In this document: piece by piece, positions 8,972 to 17,682 of the stretch
Position numbering within the stretch: position 1 is the first letter of the stretch
Layout: the number at the start of each line of letters is the position of its first letter
NCBI RefSeq assembly: GCF_000018605.1
Contig: NC_010003.1
Coordinates: forward strand, 248,001-312,000
Direction of reading: 5' to 3'
DNA from: Petrotoga mobilis SJ95
GTDB taxonomy: Bacteria; Thermotogota; Thermotogae; Petrotogales; Petrotogaceae
DNA length: 64,000 nucleotides
Notes under the pieces: model-generated
The model's input: the letters and a program-made list of their open reading frames with translations, nothing else
The model's database searches: none
Told to the model about the DNA's origin: nothing
Program-made: the position numbers and the translations under genes

Positions 8972-10247
8972 TATGAGCGAAAAAGCTACTTTAATAATAA
9001 AAAACATCTCAAATTTAATAACGATGAGAGGTCCTAATAGACCAAGAAAGAAAGAGGAAATGTCAGAAATTGGCTTAATAAAAAATGGCATAATTGCTGC
9101 TTCAAAAGATAAGATTATCTACGTTGGAAGTGGTGATTTGCCAAAAGACATAGAAATAGCTCAAGATGCAAAAATTATAAACGCCCAAGGGAAAACTGTA
9201 ACACCCGGTTTAATAGACTCTCACACTCATTTGGTCCATGGTGGCTCAAGGGAATATGAATTATTTAAAAAATTAGAAGGTGAGAGTTACTTAGATATTT
9301 TAAGTTCTGGGGGAGGAATATACGACACCGTTGAATCAACTAAAAAGGCATCTTTTGATGAATTACTTAAAAAGGCAGAAAAGAGTTTAAATAGAATGTT
9401 GTCTTACGGAGTAACAACCGTTGAAGCAAAAAGCGGTTATGGGCTTGATGACTTTGACACAGAATTGAAACAGCTTGAGGTCATAAAGGAACTCAATAGA
9501 ATCCACCCCATAGATTTGGTTCCTACATTTTTGGGGGCCCATGCAATACCTAAAAAGTACCAAGGCAACGTCGATAAATTCGTAGATATACTCATAACTG
9601 AAATGATCCCGTATGTGGCAGAAAAAAATTTAGCTAAATTTTGTGATGTATTCTGTGAAAAAGGAGTTTTCTCAGTTGATCAATCCAGAAAAATACTTTC
9701 TGCTGCAAAAGAACACGGTCTATTCCTCAAAATTCACGCAGACGAAATAGAACCTTTAGGAGGTACCGAATTAGCTGCTGAGTTAGGCTGCGTTTCAGCA
9801 GATCATTTGGTAGGTGCAAGCGATGAAGGCTTGAAAAAAATGGCTGAGAACAACGTTATAGCTACCCTTCTTCCTACAACAACCTTCTTTTTGCAAAGTG
9901 AGAAGTATGCAAACGCTAGAAAGATGATTGAACTTGGTATACCAATTGCATTGTCGACCGATTATAACCCAGGAAGTTCGCCTACAGAAAATTTACAATT
10001 GGTTATGACGTTTGGGGCAATAAAATTACATATGAATCCAAAGGAAATAATTACATCGGTTACTATTAACGCAGCCTGTGCGTTGAAATTAGAAGATAAA
10101 ATTGGTAGTTTGGAGGTAGGTAAAAAAGCTGATATGGCGATTTTCGATGTTCCAAATATAGAATACTTAATATACCACTTCGGAGTAAACCACACTCAAA
10201 CTGTTATCAAAAATGGAGAGGTTCATGATATAGCCGTGGTCTCTTGA
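8961..10247 (+). CDS. hutI: Imidazolonepropionase
   Basis: Third step of the pathway: hydrolyses imidazolone propionate to N-formimino-glutamate. Amidohydrolase fold with metal ligands in DSHTHLVHGGSREYE, HADE (near residue 240) and the late STDYNPGSSPTENLQ segment. I start at ATG 8961 (428 residues), overlapping the ftcD stop by 11 bases, with GGAG ten bases upstream; the frame is open further to 8934 but that part has no ribosome site. The order transferase then imidazolonepropionase means the last two enzymes are translated in reverse pathway order. The stop codon lies inside the -35 box of the following tRNA promoter. Confidence 0.95.
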   Translation: MAIDMSEKATLIIKNISNLITMRGPNRPRKKEEMSEIGLIKNGIIAASKDKIIYVGSGDLPKDIEIAQDAKIINAQGKTVTPGLIDSHTHLVHGGSREYELFKKLEGESYLDILSSGGGIYDTVESTKKASFDELLKKAEKSLNRMLSYGVTTVEAKSGYGLDDFDTELKQLEVIKELNRIHPIDLVPTFLGAHAIPKKYQGNVDKFVDILITEMIPYVAEKNLAKFCDVFCEKGVFSVDQSRKILSAAKEHGLFLKIHADEIEPLGGTELAAELGCVSADHLVGASDEGLKKMAENNVIATLLPTTTFFLQSEKYANARKMIELGIPIALSTDYNPGSSPTENLQLVMTFGAIKLHMNPKEIITSVTINAACALKLEDKIGSLEVGKKADMAIFDVPNIEYLIYHFGVNHTQTVIKNGEVHDIAVVS

Positions 10248-10272
10248 CAAAGCCTATAACGTAGTGTATAAT
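10244..10272 (+). promoter_or_regulatory. Sigma-70-type promoter of tRNA-Leu, -35 inside hutI stop
   Basis: TTGACA (10244-10249), 17-base spacer, TATAAT (10267-10272): a consensus promoter. The hutI TGA stop (10245-10247) is part of the -35 hexamer, so gene end and promoter are fused. Transcription would begin about 25 bases before the tRNA. Confidence 0.85.
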
Positions 10273-10304
10273 AATTTTGATATATTAACATAAATAACTT
10301 TTTC

Positions 10305-10393
10305 GCCGGGGTGGTGGAATTGGTAGACACGTATGGTTGAGGGCCATATGAGTATTTACACTCGTGCGGGTTCAAGTCCCGCCCCCGGCACCA
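10305..10393 (+). tRNA. tRNA-Leu (anticodon GAG)
   Basis: 89 bases with acceptor stem GCCGGGG / CCCCGGC, class II long variable arm, anticodon loop TTGAGGG in a TATGG/CCATA stem, T arm GCGGG-TTCAAGT-CCCGC, and an encoded CCA end. Reads CUC/CUU Leu codons. Confidence 0.97.
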
Positions 10394-10397
10394 GAAT

Positions 10398-10430
10398 AAA
10401 GGATCGTGTTTTACGATCCTTTTGTTTTTT
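10398..10430 (+). terminator. Intrinsic terminator after tRNA-Leu
   Basis: Stem AAAGGATCGT / ACGATCCTTT with a short T-rich loop, followed by TTTTGTTTTTT. Confidence 0.88.
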
Positions 10431-10497
10431 GAATTAATTTTATTATATTCCTGATTGATAATCTCACTTCTGATTTCTATCTACTGGGGGTAAAAGT

Positions 10498-11787
10498 ATA
10501 GAAAAGAGCCCTGAAGTTAATTTCCCCTTTTTTATTGAATTATTCATTGCCTTTTCTTTGTTATTAGTACTTTCCTACTTGAATAAAGCCGCAGTATTAA
10601 TAGGCTATTTTTTGTTTCTTCTTCTTTTAAAACTCTTTGAGAAAGATAAATTAAAAGTCTTTTTAATCGGTGTCTTGTTGTTTCCGGCCTTGTTATACAT
10701 CCCCATCAATCTCAATTCAGAAGTAGGTATTTTAGGGAAAGTTATAGACAAAAGAGGAAATTATTATACGGTATTTTCAAAAAAAATCTATTATGAAAAT
10801 CAATGGCAGAAATACAGGAATTATTATAAATTTTACTACGGTGAATTCAGCACGGTTCCCATCACTACGGGCAAAAACGTCTACATATACGGAACCATTG
10901 AAAACGATTTTCTTAGAGCTGAATATATGGCTCCCGCCAACAACAATTCGATTATGAAGATAAAAGATCTTGCAACCAATAGATTGTCTGAAAACATTCA
11001 AAATACCGAGGCACTTGATATATTGACGAGCTCTTTTATGGGTAATATACGGGATAAAGAGGTATTTCAAAAAACAGGGACTTTGCATCTATTTGCCGTT
11101 TCAGGTATGCACGTGTACATAATTTACTCGATGATCAGCTTCTTTCTCAACTTTTTTATCTTGAAAAGAAACCTAAGACTCATCTTATACTCCACTATTA
11201 TCACTTTTTATTTGGTTTTTACCGGATTCACCCCAAGTTCTGTACGGGCTGTATCGCTTTTAGTCACTTTAAACTTATTCAGACTTTTCGACGTTCCTGT
11301 TAGCTCTTTCAACATCTTAGGATTAATAGGATATCTCAACCTATTGTTCATCCCCAATAATCTTATGAACGTTAGTTTCCAAATGAGTTATGCTGCAACT
11401 TTTATGATTTTATTTACGATGAACCATATAGAAAATCAATATTTCAGGTCTTTATCTGTCCCCATAGCGGCATATGTCGGTATATTTCCTATAGCGTTGA
11501 TACACTTTGGAGAGATTTCTTTGATTGGACTTTTCATAACACCTATTCTAACCCCTGCTATTTCATTACTAATCTTATGTAGCGTTCTTTCAATATTATT
11601 GCCTTTCAATTTTGTTCATTCTTTTTCAACTTTTTTTGCTTTGTCAATAAAAAACTTCGTAAATCTTTTTACCTTTTGGGAGCCAATTGAATTTAATTCT
11701 TTATTTATTCCGCTATTTCTATGGAGCTTTATCTTTTTGCTTTATATCTGGCTTCTTCAAGTTAAAGAAAAAAGGACCCCAATTTAA
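10498..11787 (+). CDS. comEC: ComEC/Rec2-type DNA uptake channel, short form without nuclease-like domain
   Basis: Multi-pass membrane protein of the ComEC competence family. The signature HLFAVSGMHVYII near the middle and GFTPSSVRA match the family's H-SGLH and PS-RA motifs; about nine hydrophobic segments follow. It ends after the Competence domain, so the C-terminal metallo-beta-lactamase domain of long ComEC is missing. The start is uncertain: the first standard start is TTG 10558 with no ribosome site, while GGGGGT sits six bases before an in-frame ATA at 10498 that adds 20 residues including more of the first helix. In-frame codons between the upstream stop (10471) and 10558 contain no ATG, GTG or TTG. 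Confidence 0.8.
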   Translation: MEKSPEVNFPFFIELFIAFSLLLVLSYLNKAAVLIGYFLFLLLLKLFEKDKLKVFLIGVLLFPALLYIPINLNSEVGILGKVIDKRGNYYTVFSKKIYYENQWQKYRNYYKFYYGEFSTVPITTGKNVYIYGTIENDFLRAEYMAPANNNSIMKIKDLATNRLSENIQNTEALDILTSSFMGNIRDKEVFQKTGTLHLFAVSGMHVYIIYSMISFFLNFFILKRNLRLILYSTIITFYLVFTGFTPSSVRAVSLLVTLNLFRLFDVPVSSFNILGLIGYLNLLFIPNNLMNVSFQMSYAATFMILFTMNHIENQYFRSLSVPIAAYVGIFPIALIHFGEISLIGLFITPILTPAISLLILCSVLSILLPFNFVHSFSTFFALSIKNFVNLFTFWEPIEFNSLFIPLFLWSFIFLLYIWLLQVKEKRTPI

Positions 11788-11798
11788 TAAGGGCCCTT
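11772..11798. terminator. Bidirectional terminator between convergent comEC and gcvH
   Basis: AAGG-A-CCC pairs with GGG-C-CCTT around a loop that contains the comEC stop codon; A-rich on the left and TTAATTTT on the right, so it can serve both converging genes. Confidence 0.6.
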
Positions 11799-11817
11799 AA
11801 TTTTGAATTATACTTGT

Positions 11818-12168
11818 CTACATTGGAGTTTCTTCATCCAAAAGGTCTTCAATCTCTGATTGATCAGAAAATTCAATTTTTACAATCCATCCTTTATTTT
11901 CGGCGTCTTCGTTTATTATTTCCGGCTGGTCTTCAAGATCATTGTTGACTTCAACGATTTTTCCACTTAAAGGTACATAAATATCTTCAGCTGACTTCAC
12001 AGATTCTATGGTGCACAGGACTTCGCCTTTTTTCACTTCTTTTCCAACTTCTGGTAATTCAACGTAGGTTACATCACCTAATTCTTCAGCAGCCTTCGCA
12101 GAAATCCCAACAGTTGCAATGTTTCCTTCTATTGTTACATATTCGTGGGTAGCTGTGTATTTCTTCAT
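11818..12168 (-). CDS. gcvH: Glycine cleavage system H protein
   Basis: Small lipoyl carrier that shuttles the aminomethyl group between the P, T and L proteins of the glycine cleavage system. The lipoylation site is Lys58 in ESVKSAEDIYVPLSG, and GDVTYVELPEVG is the usual strand before it. At 116 residues it is slightly shorter than the common 125-130, lacking part of the C-terminal tail. AGGAG precedes the ATG. No gcvT, gcvP or lpd gene is adjacent, so it works with proteins encoded elsewhere, and it may also serve as a lipoyl donor or relay. Confidence 0.93.
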   Translation of the reverse strand: MKKYTATHEYVTIEGNIATVGISAKAAEELGDVTYVELPEVGKEVKKGEVLCTIESVKSAEDIYVPLSGKIVEVNNDLEDQPEIINEDAENKGWIVKIEFSDQSEIEDLLDEETPM

Positions 12169-12271
12169 AATACTTGACTCCTCCTTTTAATTTGTAATTT
12201 TTGTTGTCTATAGAAATCAAAAAAGTTGCTATAGCGCCCTTCCCCCGCATCCCACCCAAATGATGAGATAA

Positions 12272-12868
12272 TCAATAGCCTGCCTTTTTTACCGCTCTGA
12301 TTACCCCAACAGTTATTAAAATCGCTATTATGATCTCTGGAATACCGTTTGTTAGGCCTATAGCCAACACTACCCCACCTACGGCTTCCCTTGCTACTCC
12401 CATAGCGGTAGCTATCCTGTCGGCAAATAAGAGATACATCATACCTAAAACACCTGCGGTGTTAGTAAAAGTTCCTAAAGCAGCACTTACACCAATAGAT
12501 ACGCTATCTCTCCATTTTGAAACTTTTTCTTTATTACTCGAGAAAAGTTCAAATACTAACCTGTATGAATAATATGAAACTAAACCAATCAATATTCTTG
12601 GTAGAACAGAAACTAAAGGATTAACAAAAGCAAAAGACAATATGTTTGGCCTTAAAAGTGCTTGAATTATACTAGATACGCCAAATATCAAACCTATAAC
12701 CATTCCTGCAATAGGTCCCTCCAATATTGCCCCAATTATAACTGGAATATGCATAGTTGTTGCATTCGCTGGAGGAATAGGGATAAATCCCAATGGAGTA
12801 AATCCTAGAACAAAAGAAATACCAGATAACAACGATATAGTTACCAAGCGTTTGGTTTTTGATCTCAT
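12272..12868 (-). CDS. ECF transporter S component (substrate-binding membrane subunit)
   Basis: Six-helix membrane protein of the energy-coupling-factor vitamin transporter type. LGFTPLGFIPIPPANATTMHIPVIIGAILEGP near the N terminus is the typical S-component region, followed by GLIFGVSSIIQ. The protein (198 residues) has a short basic N terminus and the small-residue patches by which S components dock on EcfT. EcfA and EcfT genes are not in the window, so it belongs to the shared-module (group II) type. No riboswitch is visible in the 44-base gap upstream, so the vitamin cannot be guessed. It lies downstream of the S9 peptidase gene on the same strand. Confidence 0.82.
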   Translation of the reverse strand: MRSKTKRLVTISLLSGISFVLGFTPLGFIPIPPANATTMHIPVIIGAILEGPIAGMVIGLIFGVSSIIQALLRPNILSFAFVNPLVSVLPRILIGLVSYYSYRLVFELFSSNKEKVSKWRDSVSIGVSAALGTFTNTAGVLGMMYLLFADRIATAMGVAREAVGGVVLAIGLTNGIPEIIIAILITVGVIRAVKKAGY

Positions 12869-12912
12869 GCTTTTTCTCCTTTTAATGTGAAAAGTTAGCT
12901 ACATACATTTAA

Positions 12913-14913
12913 CTATTTTAAATAATTGTCAAACCACGCGGTAATCTCTTTTAATCTTCTTACTCGATGTTTTGGTTTTCCACTTCTGCTCAACTCATGA
13001 TTTTCTCCTCTGAACATAACCAATTTTGATTCCACGCCATTGTATTTGAGTGAAGTGAACATCTGCAATCCTTCAGCCAACCAACAACGGTAATCTTCTT
13101 CCGAATGTATAAAAAGAGTTGGAGTTTTAACGTTATCTGCGTATTTCATAGGTGAGTGGAACCATAACTTTTCATAATCACTCCAGGGAGTGGCTGCTTG
13201 TTGATCTTCAACGAAATAGTAACCGATATCGGTAGTGCCAAACTTGGAAATCCAATTTGCTATACTTCTTTGAGAAACGGCAGCCTTGAACCTATCAGTA
13301 TGTCCAATTACCCAGTTGGTCATATAACCACCATAAGAACCACCTGTTACCCCTATTCTATTTTCGTCTATGAAAGAGAACTTTTCCAATACTTTATCAA
13401 CAAAGTCCATTATGTCTTCATAGTCTATTGTTCCATACTTTCCTCTGATATCTGCAAACTCATCCCCTCTTCCATCACTTCCTCGGGGATTACAAAACAT
13501 AACAACATAACCCTCATTTGCCCAATACTGCATTTCATGGAAAAAAACATCTCCACCATAAACGGTTTTTGGGCCACCATGAATATCTAAGATTGCGGGG
13601 TATTTCTTGTTCTCTTCAAAATTAACAGGTTTCATAACCCATCCTTCAATTTCTATTTCACCTTTACCGAGAAAGGTTATTCTTTCTGGCTTAGATAAAG
13701 TTTTTTCTTTCATTATCCATTCATTGAAAGTAGTTAGTTGTCTCTCTTCATTGCCTGCTAATTCGTATAGTTCTTGAAGTTTAACATCTCTCATCCCCAC
13801 AAAGATGATACGATCTTTAAATACATCAAAACCATCAACGGATCCGCTTTGTGTTGTCAATTTTTCTCTCTTGCCCTTCTCATCTATTCTATTTATGAAA
13901 GAATTTCCATATTCTGTGGTTTCAAAATAAAGGTAATCGTCCTCCACTTTGAATTCACTATTAGAACCATATCTACAATCAGAGCCTACAGAACTCCAAG
14001 TACTATAATCAAAATCAGTTTGAATTTGTTTTACTTCTTTTGTTTGTAAATCCATCAAATAAAACTTGGGGTTTTCGTTGATTCCGTACTCTTTCATGTT
14101 GGAACCTAAGAAGATTATTTTCTCCTTGAGAAAGTCTGCATATACGTAATTGAAAGGGTCTTCGTGAGTTAATTTTTCAAAACTTTCTTTCTTTAAGTCG
14201 TATAAATAAAGATCGGATCTTATTTCCATTTTATCTTTAAAAGTATTGGAAATAAAAAGCATTAAATCTTTTCCTTTATTCAATTTAAAACCTTCTACGT
14301 TTGTCAATTCATCCGTTATTGGGGTAATTTTTTTATCTTTTAACGTATAAATGTATAATCTATTCCTTTTCTTGTTGGTAAATCCCCTCCCATTCGACCA
14401 GAAAGGTATTTCATCTAAAACTTCGTAATCTTTTTCTTCTTTGAGCTTATCCAATTCCTTTTCTTTTTCTTCCTTTGAAAGGCTCTCCAAATTCTTATAT
14501 TTCGGATCGTAAATACCAGTTACAACAAACTTATCTTTAGATATGGGTTCGATATCTGATGCAAAGAACGGAAGTTCAAAATATTTTTGAGCCTCTCCTC
14601 CTTTGATGTTTATTATATAATAAATTGTAAAAGGTTCTCCTTTTTCCTTTCTCTTTTTATCTTTTTCTTCTCTCACCGTTGAAAAGATGATATTTTCATT
14701 GTCTAACCATAGATAAGAACTTTCTTGATTGAAAGTGGTGAGCTTGTTGATCGTTTTATTATCAACATTGTAAAGCCATATGTTTGATAGATACTTGTTT
14801 TCATCTACATCCATCTCAGAGACAACAAAAGCTAAGTTTTTACCATCCGGTGAAAATTTAGTGTTCGATATAAATTTGTACTTTGTAAAATCCTCTAAAG
14901 CTAACTTCTCCAT
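12913..14913 (-). CDS. S9 family peptidase (acylaminoacyl-peptidase / prolyl-oligopeptidase type)
   Basis: Cytoplasmic serine peptidase: an N-terminal beta-propeller (about residues 1-390, with repeated FSPDGKNLAFV, YLWLDNENIIF and DLYLYDLKK units) and a C-terminal alpha/beta hydrolase domain. The catalytic Ser is in GVTGGSYGGYMTNW, the Asp in HSEEDYRC and the His in GENHELSRSGKP. I start at ATG 14913 (666 residues) because GGAGG lies seven bases before it; the frame extends to a TTG at 14931 that would destroy this ribosome site. No signal peptide. It probably degrades short peptides, which suits the peptide and amino-acid catabolism around it. Confidence 0.93.
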   Translation of the reverse strand: MEKLALEDFTKYKFISNTKFSPDGKNLAFVVSEMDVDENKYLSNIWLYNVDNKTINKLTTFNQESSYLWLDNENIIFSTVREEKDKKRKEKGEPFTIYYIINIKGGEAQKYFELPFFASDIEPISKDKFVVTGIYDPKYKNLESLSKEEKEKELDKLKEEKDYEVLDEIPFWSNGRGFTNKKRNRLYIYTLKDKKITPITDELTNVEGFKLNKGKDLMLFISNTFKDKMEIRSDLYLYDLKKESFEKLTHEDPFNYVYADFLKEKIIFLGSNMKEYGINENPKFYLMDLQTKEVKQIQTDFDYSTWSSVGSDCRYGSNSEFKVEDDYLYFETTEYGNSFINRIDEKGKREKLTTQSGSVDGFDVFKDRIIFVGMRDVKLQELYELAGNEERQLTTFNEWIMKEKTLSKPERITFLGKGEIEIEGWVMKPVNFEENKKYPAILDIHGGPKTVYGGDVFFHEMQYWANEGYVVMFCNPRGSDGRGDEFADIRGKYGTIDYEDIMDFVDKVLEKFSFIDENRIGVTGGSYGGYMTNWVIGHTDRFKAAVSQRSIANWISKFGTTDIGYYFVEDQQAATPWSDYEKLWFHSPMKYADNVKTPTLFIHSEEDYRCWLAEGLQMFTSLKYNGVESKLVMFRGENHELSRSGKPKHRVRRLKEITAWFDNYLK

Positions 14914-14989
14914 TATGCAACCTCCTCGCAAAATATAATTATTACTGTCATTAGAAACTCTAATACTTAAACTTTTTTAAAATCAAAAC

Positions 14990-16279
14990 CTAATTTTCAG
15001 TTTGATAGATCTTTGGTTGAGATATTTCAACAAAAGGATCATTTTGAAATATTAAAGCGTTACTTTCCATACTTTCTTGCCTATCAACGTTGTCTATAAT
15101 TTCTGGACCATAGGTAAGCTGATACAAAGAGTAATTATAAGGGATACCTATTTCTCTCAACCTTTTAATATCTCTCAACCAATCTGGTTCTTCAACTGGG
15201 GCATCTGATGAAATAAAAAGAGGCACTTGTGAACTGTATAAATCATAAAATCTAAAGGCATCTTTTACCCTTTCACCCAATCTATCTTCAATAAAAACCT
15301 TATCGGATTCTATGAATTGAGGTTGTATATCTACAATAAGATTATGTTTTTTAATTCTTTCTATTTGATTAGATCTAAGCACTATAGCATGAATTATTCT
15401 ATGCCTTAATTTAGGATTGACCTTTTCAAAAACTCGTAAAATTTGTTCTATAGCCCCATCTCCTATAGCATGAGCAGCTAAATGAAGTCCATTGTCTTCA
15501 CAAAACTCAACGACGGAAGTTAGCTCAGCATCTTCCCATAATTTTTCCCCGTACGTATCAGAATCGTTGTACTTATTAAGCAACAAAGCTGTTCGTGCTC
15601 CTAGGGAACCATCCAAATATATTTTAACACATTTAAATTCTTCAAAGTATCCTGATTCATAATATTTTGAAAGCTCATTATAATCCTTAATAGCAACTTT
15701 TTCATATACAAAAAACTCATTATCATGTACAAACGGCAAGTTATCTTTATAAATACCATGTAAATCATCTGAATGCACAAAACCATAACCTTTATTTTTT
15801 AGATACTTCTTTGAGGTTTCGTAATTATTTTTCACGTCTGTGAAAGGACCAAAGGTTTTATAAAATTTATCGATAGCACTTTCTTTGATTTTTCCTTCTT
15901 CAAAATCCACGTAATTACTTGAATCTGAAAAATCAATACTCTCAAAAACCTTTGAATTAACAACCGCAAAATGTCCACATCTTCTAACCAGCATGATAGG
16001 GATTTCTCTGTTTATCGAATCCAAAAAATCTTTATTAGGATTTGCAAATTCTTCGGTCCAACCTCTTAAAACAATTTTATACGGTCTTTTACTGACAATT
16101 TCTTCTATAATGCTTTTAATTTCAGATAGTTTCTTTTTCTCCAAAGTTGGTTGAGATAACTTTTCTCCCAATCCCAATATATGTAAATGTGAATCTGTTA
16201 TCAACGGAGTAACGAATATCTGCTTGTTGTGTTTAGTGCTTACAAATTTAAACTTACCATTTCTACTGAGTTTAAACAA
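14990..16279 (-). CDS. Amidohydrolase family 3 protein (YtcJ-like)
   Basis: Metal-dependent amidohydrolase of the YtcJ type. Metal-site motifs are DSHLHILGLG, the DGSLGARTALL strand that carries the bridging acid of the family, HAIGDGAI, HRIIHA, and the final Asp in ISSDAPVEEPDW. At 429 residues it is about 100 shorter than usual YtcJ proteins, mainly through a compact N-terminal beta-sandwich. Start is TTG 16279, the only start after the GGGGG ribosome site about ten bases upstream. Substrate unknown; YtcJ relatives act on exocyclic amides and formamides. It is the upstream neighbour of the S9 peptidase, with a 76-base gap. Confidence 0.82.
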   Translation of the reverse strand: MFKLSRNGKFKFVSTKHNKQIFVTPLITDSHLHILGLGEKLSQPTLEKKKLSEIKSIIEEIVSKRPYKIVLRGWTEEFANPNKDFLDSINREIPIMLVRRCGHFAVVNSKVFESIDFSDSSNYVDFEEGKIKESAIDKFYKTFGPFTDVKNNYETSKKYLKNKGYGFVHSDDLHGIYKDNLPFVHDNEFFVYEKVAIKDYNELSKYYESGYFEEFKCVKIYLDGSLGARTALLLNKYNDSDTYGEKLWEDAELTSVVEFCEDNGLHLAAHAIGDGAIEQILRVFEKVNPKLRHRIIHAIVLRSNQIERIKKHNLIVDIQPQFIESDKVFIEDRLGERVKDAFRFYDLYSSQVPLFISSDAPVEEPDWLRDIKRLREIGIPYNYSLYQLTYGPEIIDNVDRQESMESNALIFQNDPFVEISQPKIYQTEN

Positions 16280-16634
16280 AATTCACTTTCCCCCTTTTAA
16301 GTCACTATTTCCTATCTTATTCTAACATAAAACTCAACAAAAGAACTTCACTTTGAGCGTAAGCAATTTGGTAACGAAAGTCAACCTCACCACGAAACTC
16401 TTACTTCTATAAGCCGGGACAGTTAACATTTTAATAAAGAAAAGTAAAATGCCATCTTTACTCTGAAGAAATTGAAAACACTGAAAAGTCTGAAGAAACT
16501 GTAAACTAAGTAATATTTAGAAACAGTAGGCATTGAAAAAAATAAAGGCGTTCAATTTTGGCGCCTTTATTTTTTTCAATGATATATATATTAACAGAAA
16601 TTTGTTAGGTAGAAACTCTCGAAGAAATATTAAT
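16280..16634. other. Intergenic region amidohydrolase / alpha-beta hydrolase
   Basis: 355 bases. The right half holds the strong terminator at 16531-16581. Around 16463-16512 a short imperfect repeat (TCTGAAGAAA twice) occurs without an ORF. No gene is seen. Confidence 0.5.
16531..16581 (-). terminator. Long bidirectional terminator
   Basis: Perfect 20-base-pair inverted repeat: one arm 16531-16550, the other 16562-16581, with an 11-base loop. The arm sequence combines a GC core (AAGGCG / CGCCTT) with A7 and T7 tracts, so it works in both directions; it ends the 21433-16635 operon. Confidence 0.9.
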
Positions 16635-17648
16635 TCACTTTGAGAAAATAGCTAAATATCCTAAATTAGCGAAACGATATTTGATATCTTCAAACCTCAT
16701 TTCGTTGATTATAATATTTGATATCAATCTTTGAAAAGGTAGCCAAGTAATATGATCGATGGGGACCGTCATCCTTCTAGGTCTTCCTAAGTTTTCCCAT
16801 AGAACTTTTCTTGTATTTTTGGGTAAGGTTTTATCAAAAGCTGCTTCTAAGAATGTTACCTTTTCTCTGTTTAAAAATTTGGCATAGGCTGCAGGATCAA
16901 CCTTCATCAATGGATGTATACCTGAATTTAAAAACTCTTGAATGTTCTTAAACTCTCCTATCCTCTTTAAATCATTTTGAAAGGTCTTTCTTAGCCTTTC
17001 TCTATCGCTTAAATAAGCTATTTGGTCTTTCTTTTTAAGCAATTCCCTTCTTGTAAATTCCAATGTAGGTGATTCCCATATAAGTTCAGCCATGTTTCCA
17101 CCACTGGCTATAATGAAATTGTGCTTTATTTCAGGATTTAAAGCGTTAGCGATAACAGATACCATGCCCCCAAGGCAGTATCCTATCATGAAGTTTCGCT
17201 CGTGCCAAAGTGCGTTCGCTTTCAAAAAATCTATGATACTTAATACATCAACAACCGCATGCTCCCAGGTATTTAAAGTTGTATAAATATCGGCAGAAAA
17301 ATAATTTTTACCACTCATAGATCCGTTAGATGTTCTGGTATAATTGTCAGGTAATAATGGTACTACAGCCCTTATGCCTAATTTGGAAAAATATCGCCCC
17401 ATTTTTAAGATATAGGTAATGTTTTTGGTTCCCAAACCATGAAGTATCAAAGCAACACCCAAAGCCTTTCCTCGGGGTTCAAAAAGATAGATTTCATTAG
17501 TTTCAGTACCTTTTTTATTATATTTGTATAAAGAATTGAATTTTATTAATGATTCTCTATAATTTTTACCTTTATTTATGAAAGCTTGAGTAAATTCTAT
17601 ATTTTGTTTTGCATAAGTAAAATCTATTTTAAAATTCTCTTGTAGCAT
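16635..17648 (-). CDS. Alpha/beta hydrolase with cysteine nucleophile elbow
   Basis: Alpha/beta-hydrolase fold protein of 337 residues. VALILHGLG (residues 65-73) supplies the oxyanion strand and loop, MIGYCLGGM (154-162) is the nucleophile elbow with Cys158 where most family members have Ser, and VPIDHITW near 305 carries the likely catalytic His. Cys elbows of the form GxCxGG occur in dienelactone hydrolases and in polyhydroxyalkanoate synthases; this sequence is not clearly either. No signal peptide. Last gene of a four-gene operon (radical SAM, propeller, membrane-anchored hydrolase, this gene), with a 34-base gap before it. Function not recognised. Confidence 0.75.
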   Translation of the reverse strand: MLQENFKIDFTYAKQNIEFTQAFINKGKNYRESLIKFNSLYKYNKKGTETNEIYLFEPRGKALGVALILHGLGTKNITYILKMGRYFSKLGIRAVVPLLPDNYTRTSNGSMSGKNYFSADIYTTLNTWEHAVVDVLSIIDFLKANALWHERNFMIGYCLGGMVSVIANALNPEIKHNFIIASGGNMAELIWESPTLEFTRRELLKKKDQIAYLSDRERLRKTFQNDLKRIGEFKNIQEFLNSGIHPLMKVDPAAYAKFLNREKVTFLEAAFDKTLPKNTRKVLWENLGRPRRMTVPIDHITWLPFQRLISNIIINEMRFEDIKYRFANLGYLAIFSK

Positions 17649-17682
17649 ATTTTCATCTCCCCATCTTCGTAGATCTTTATTT

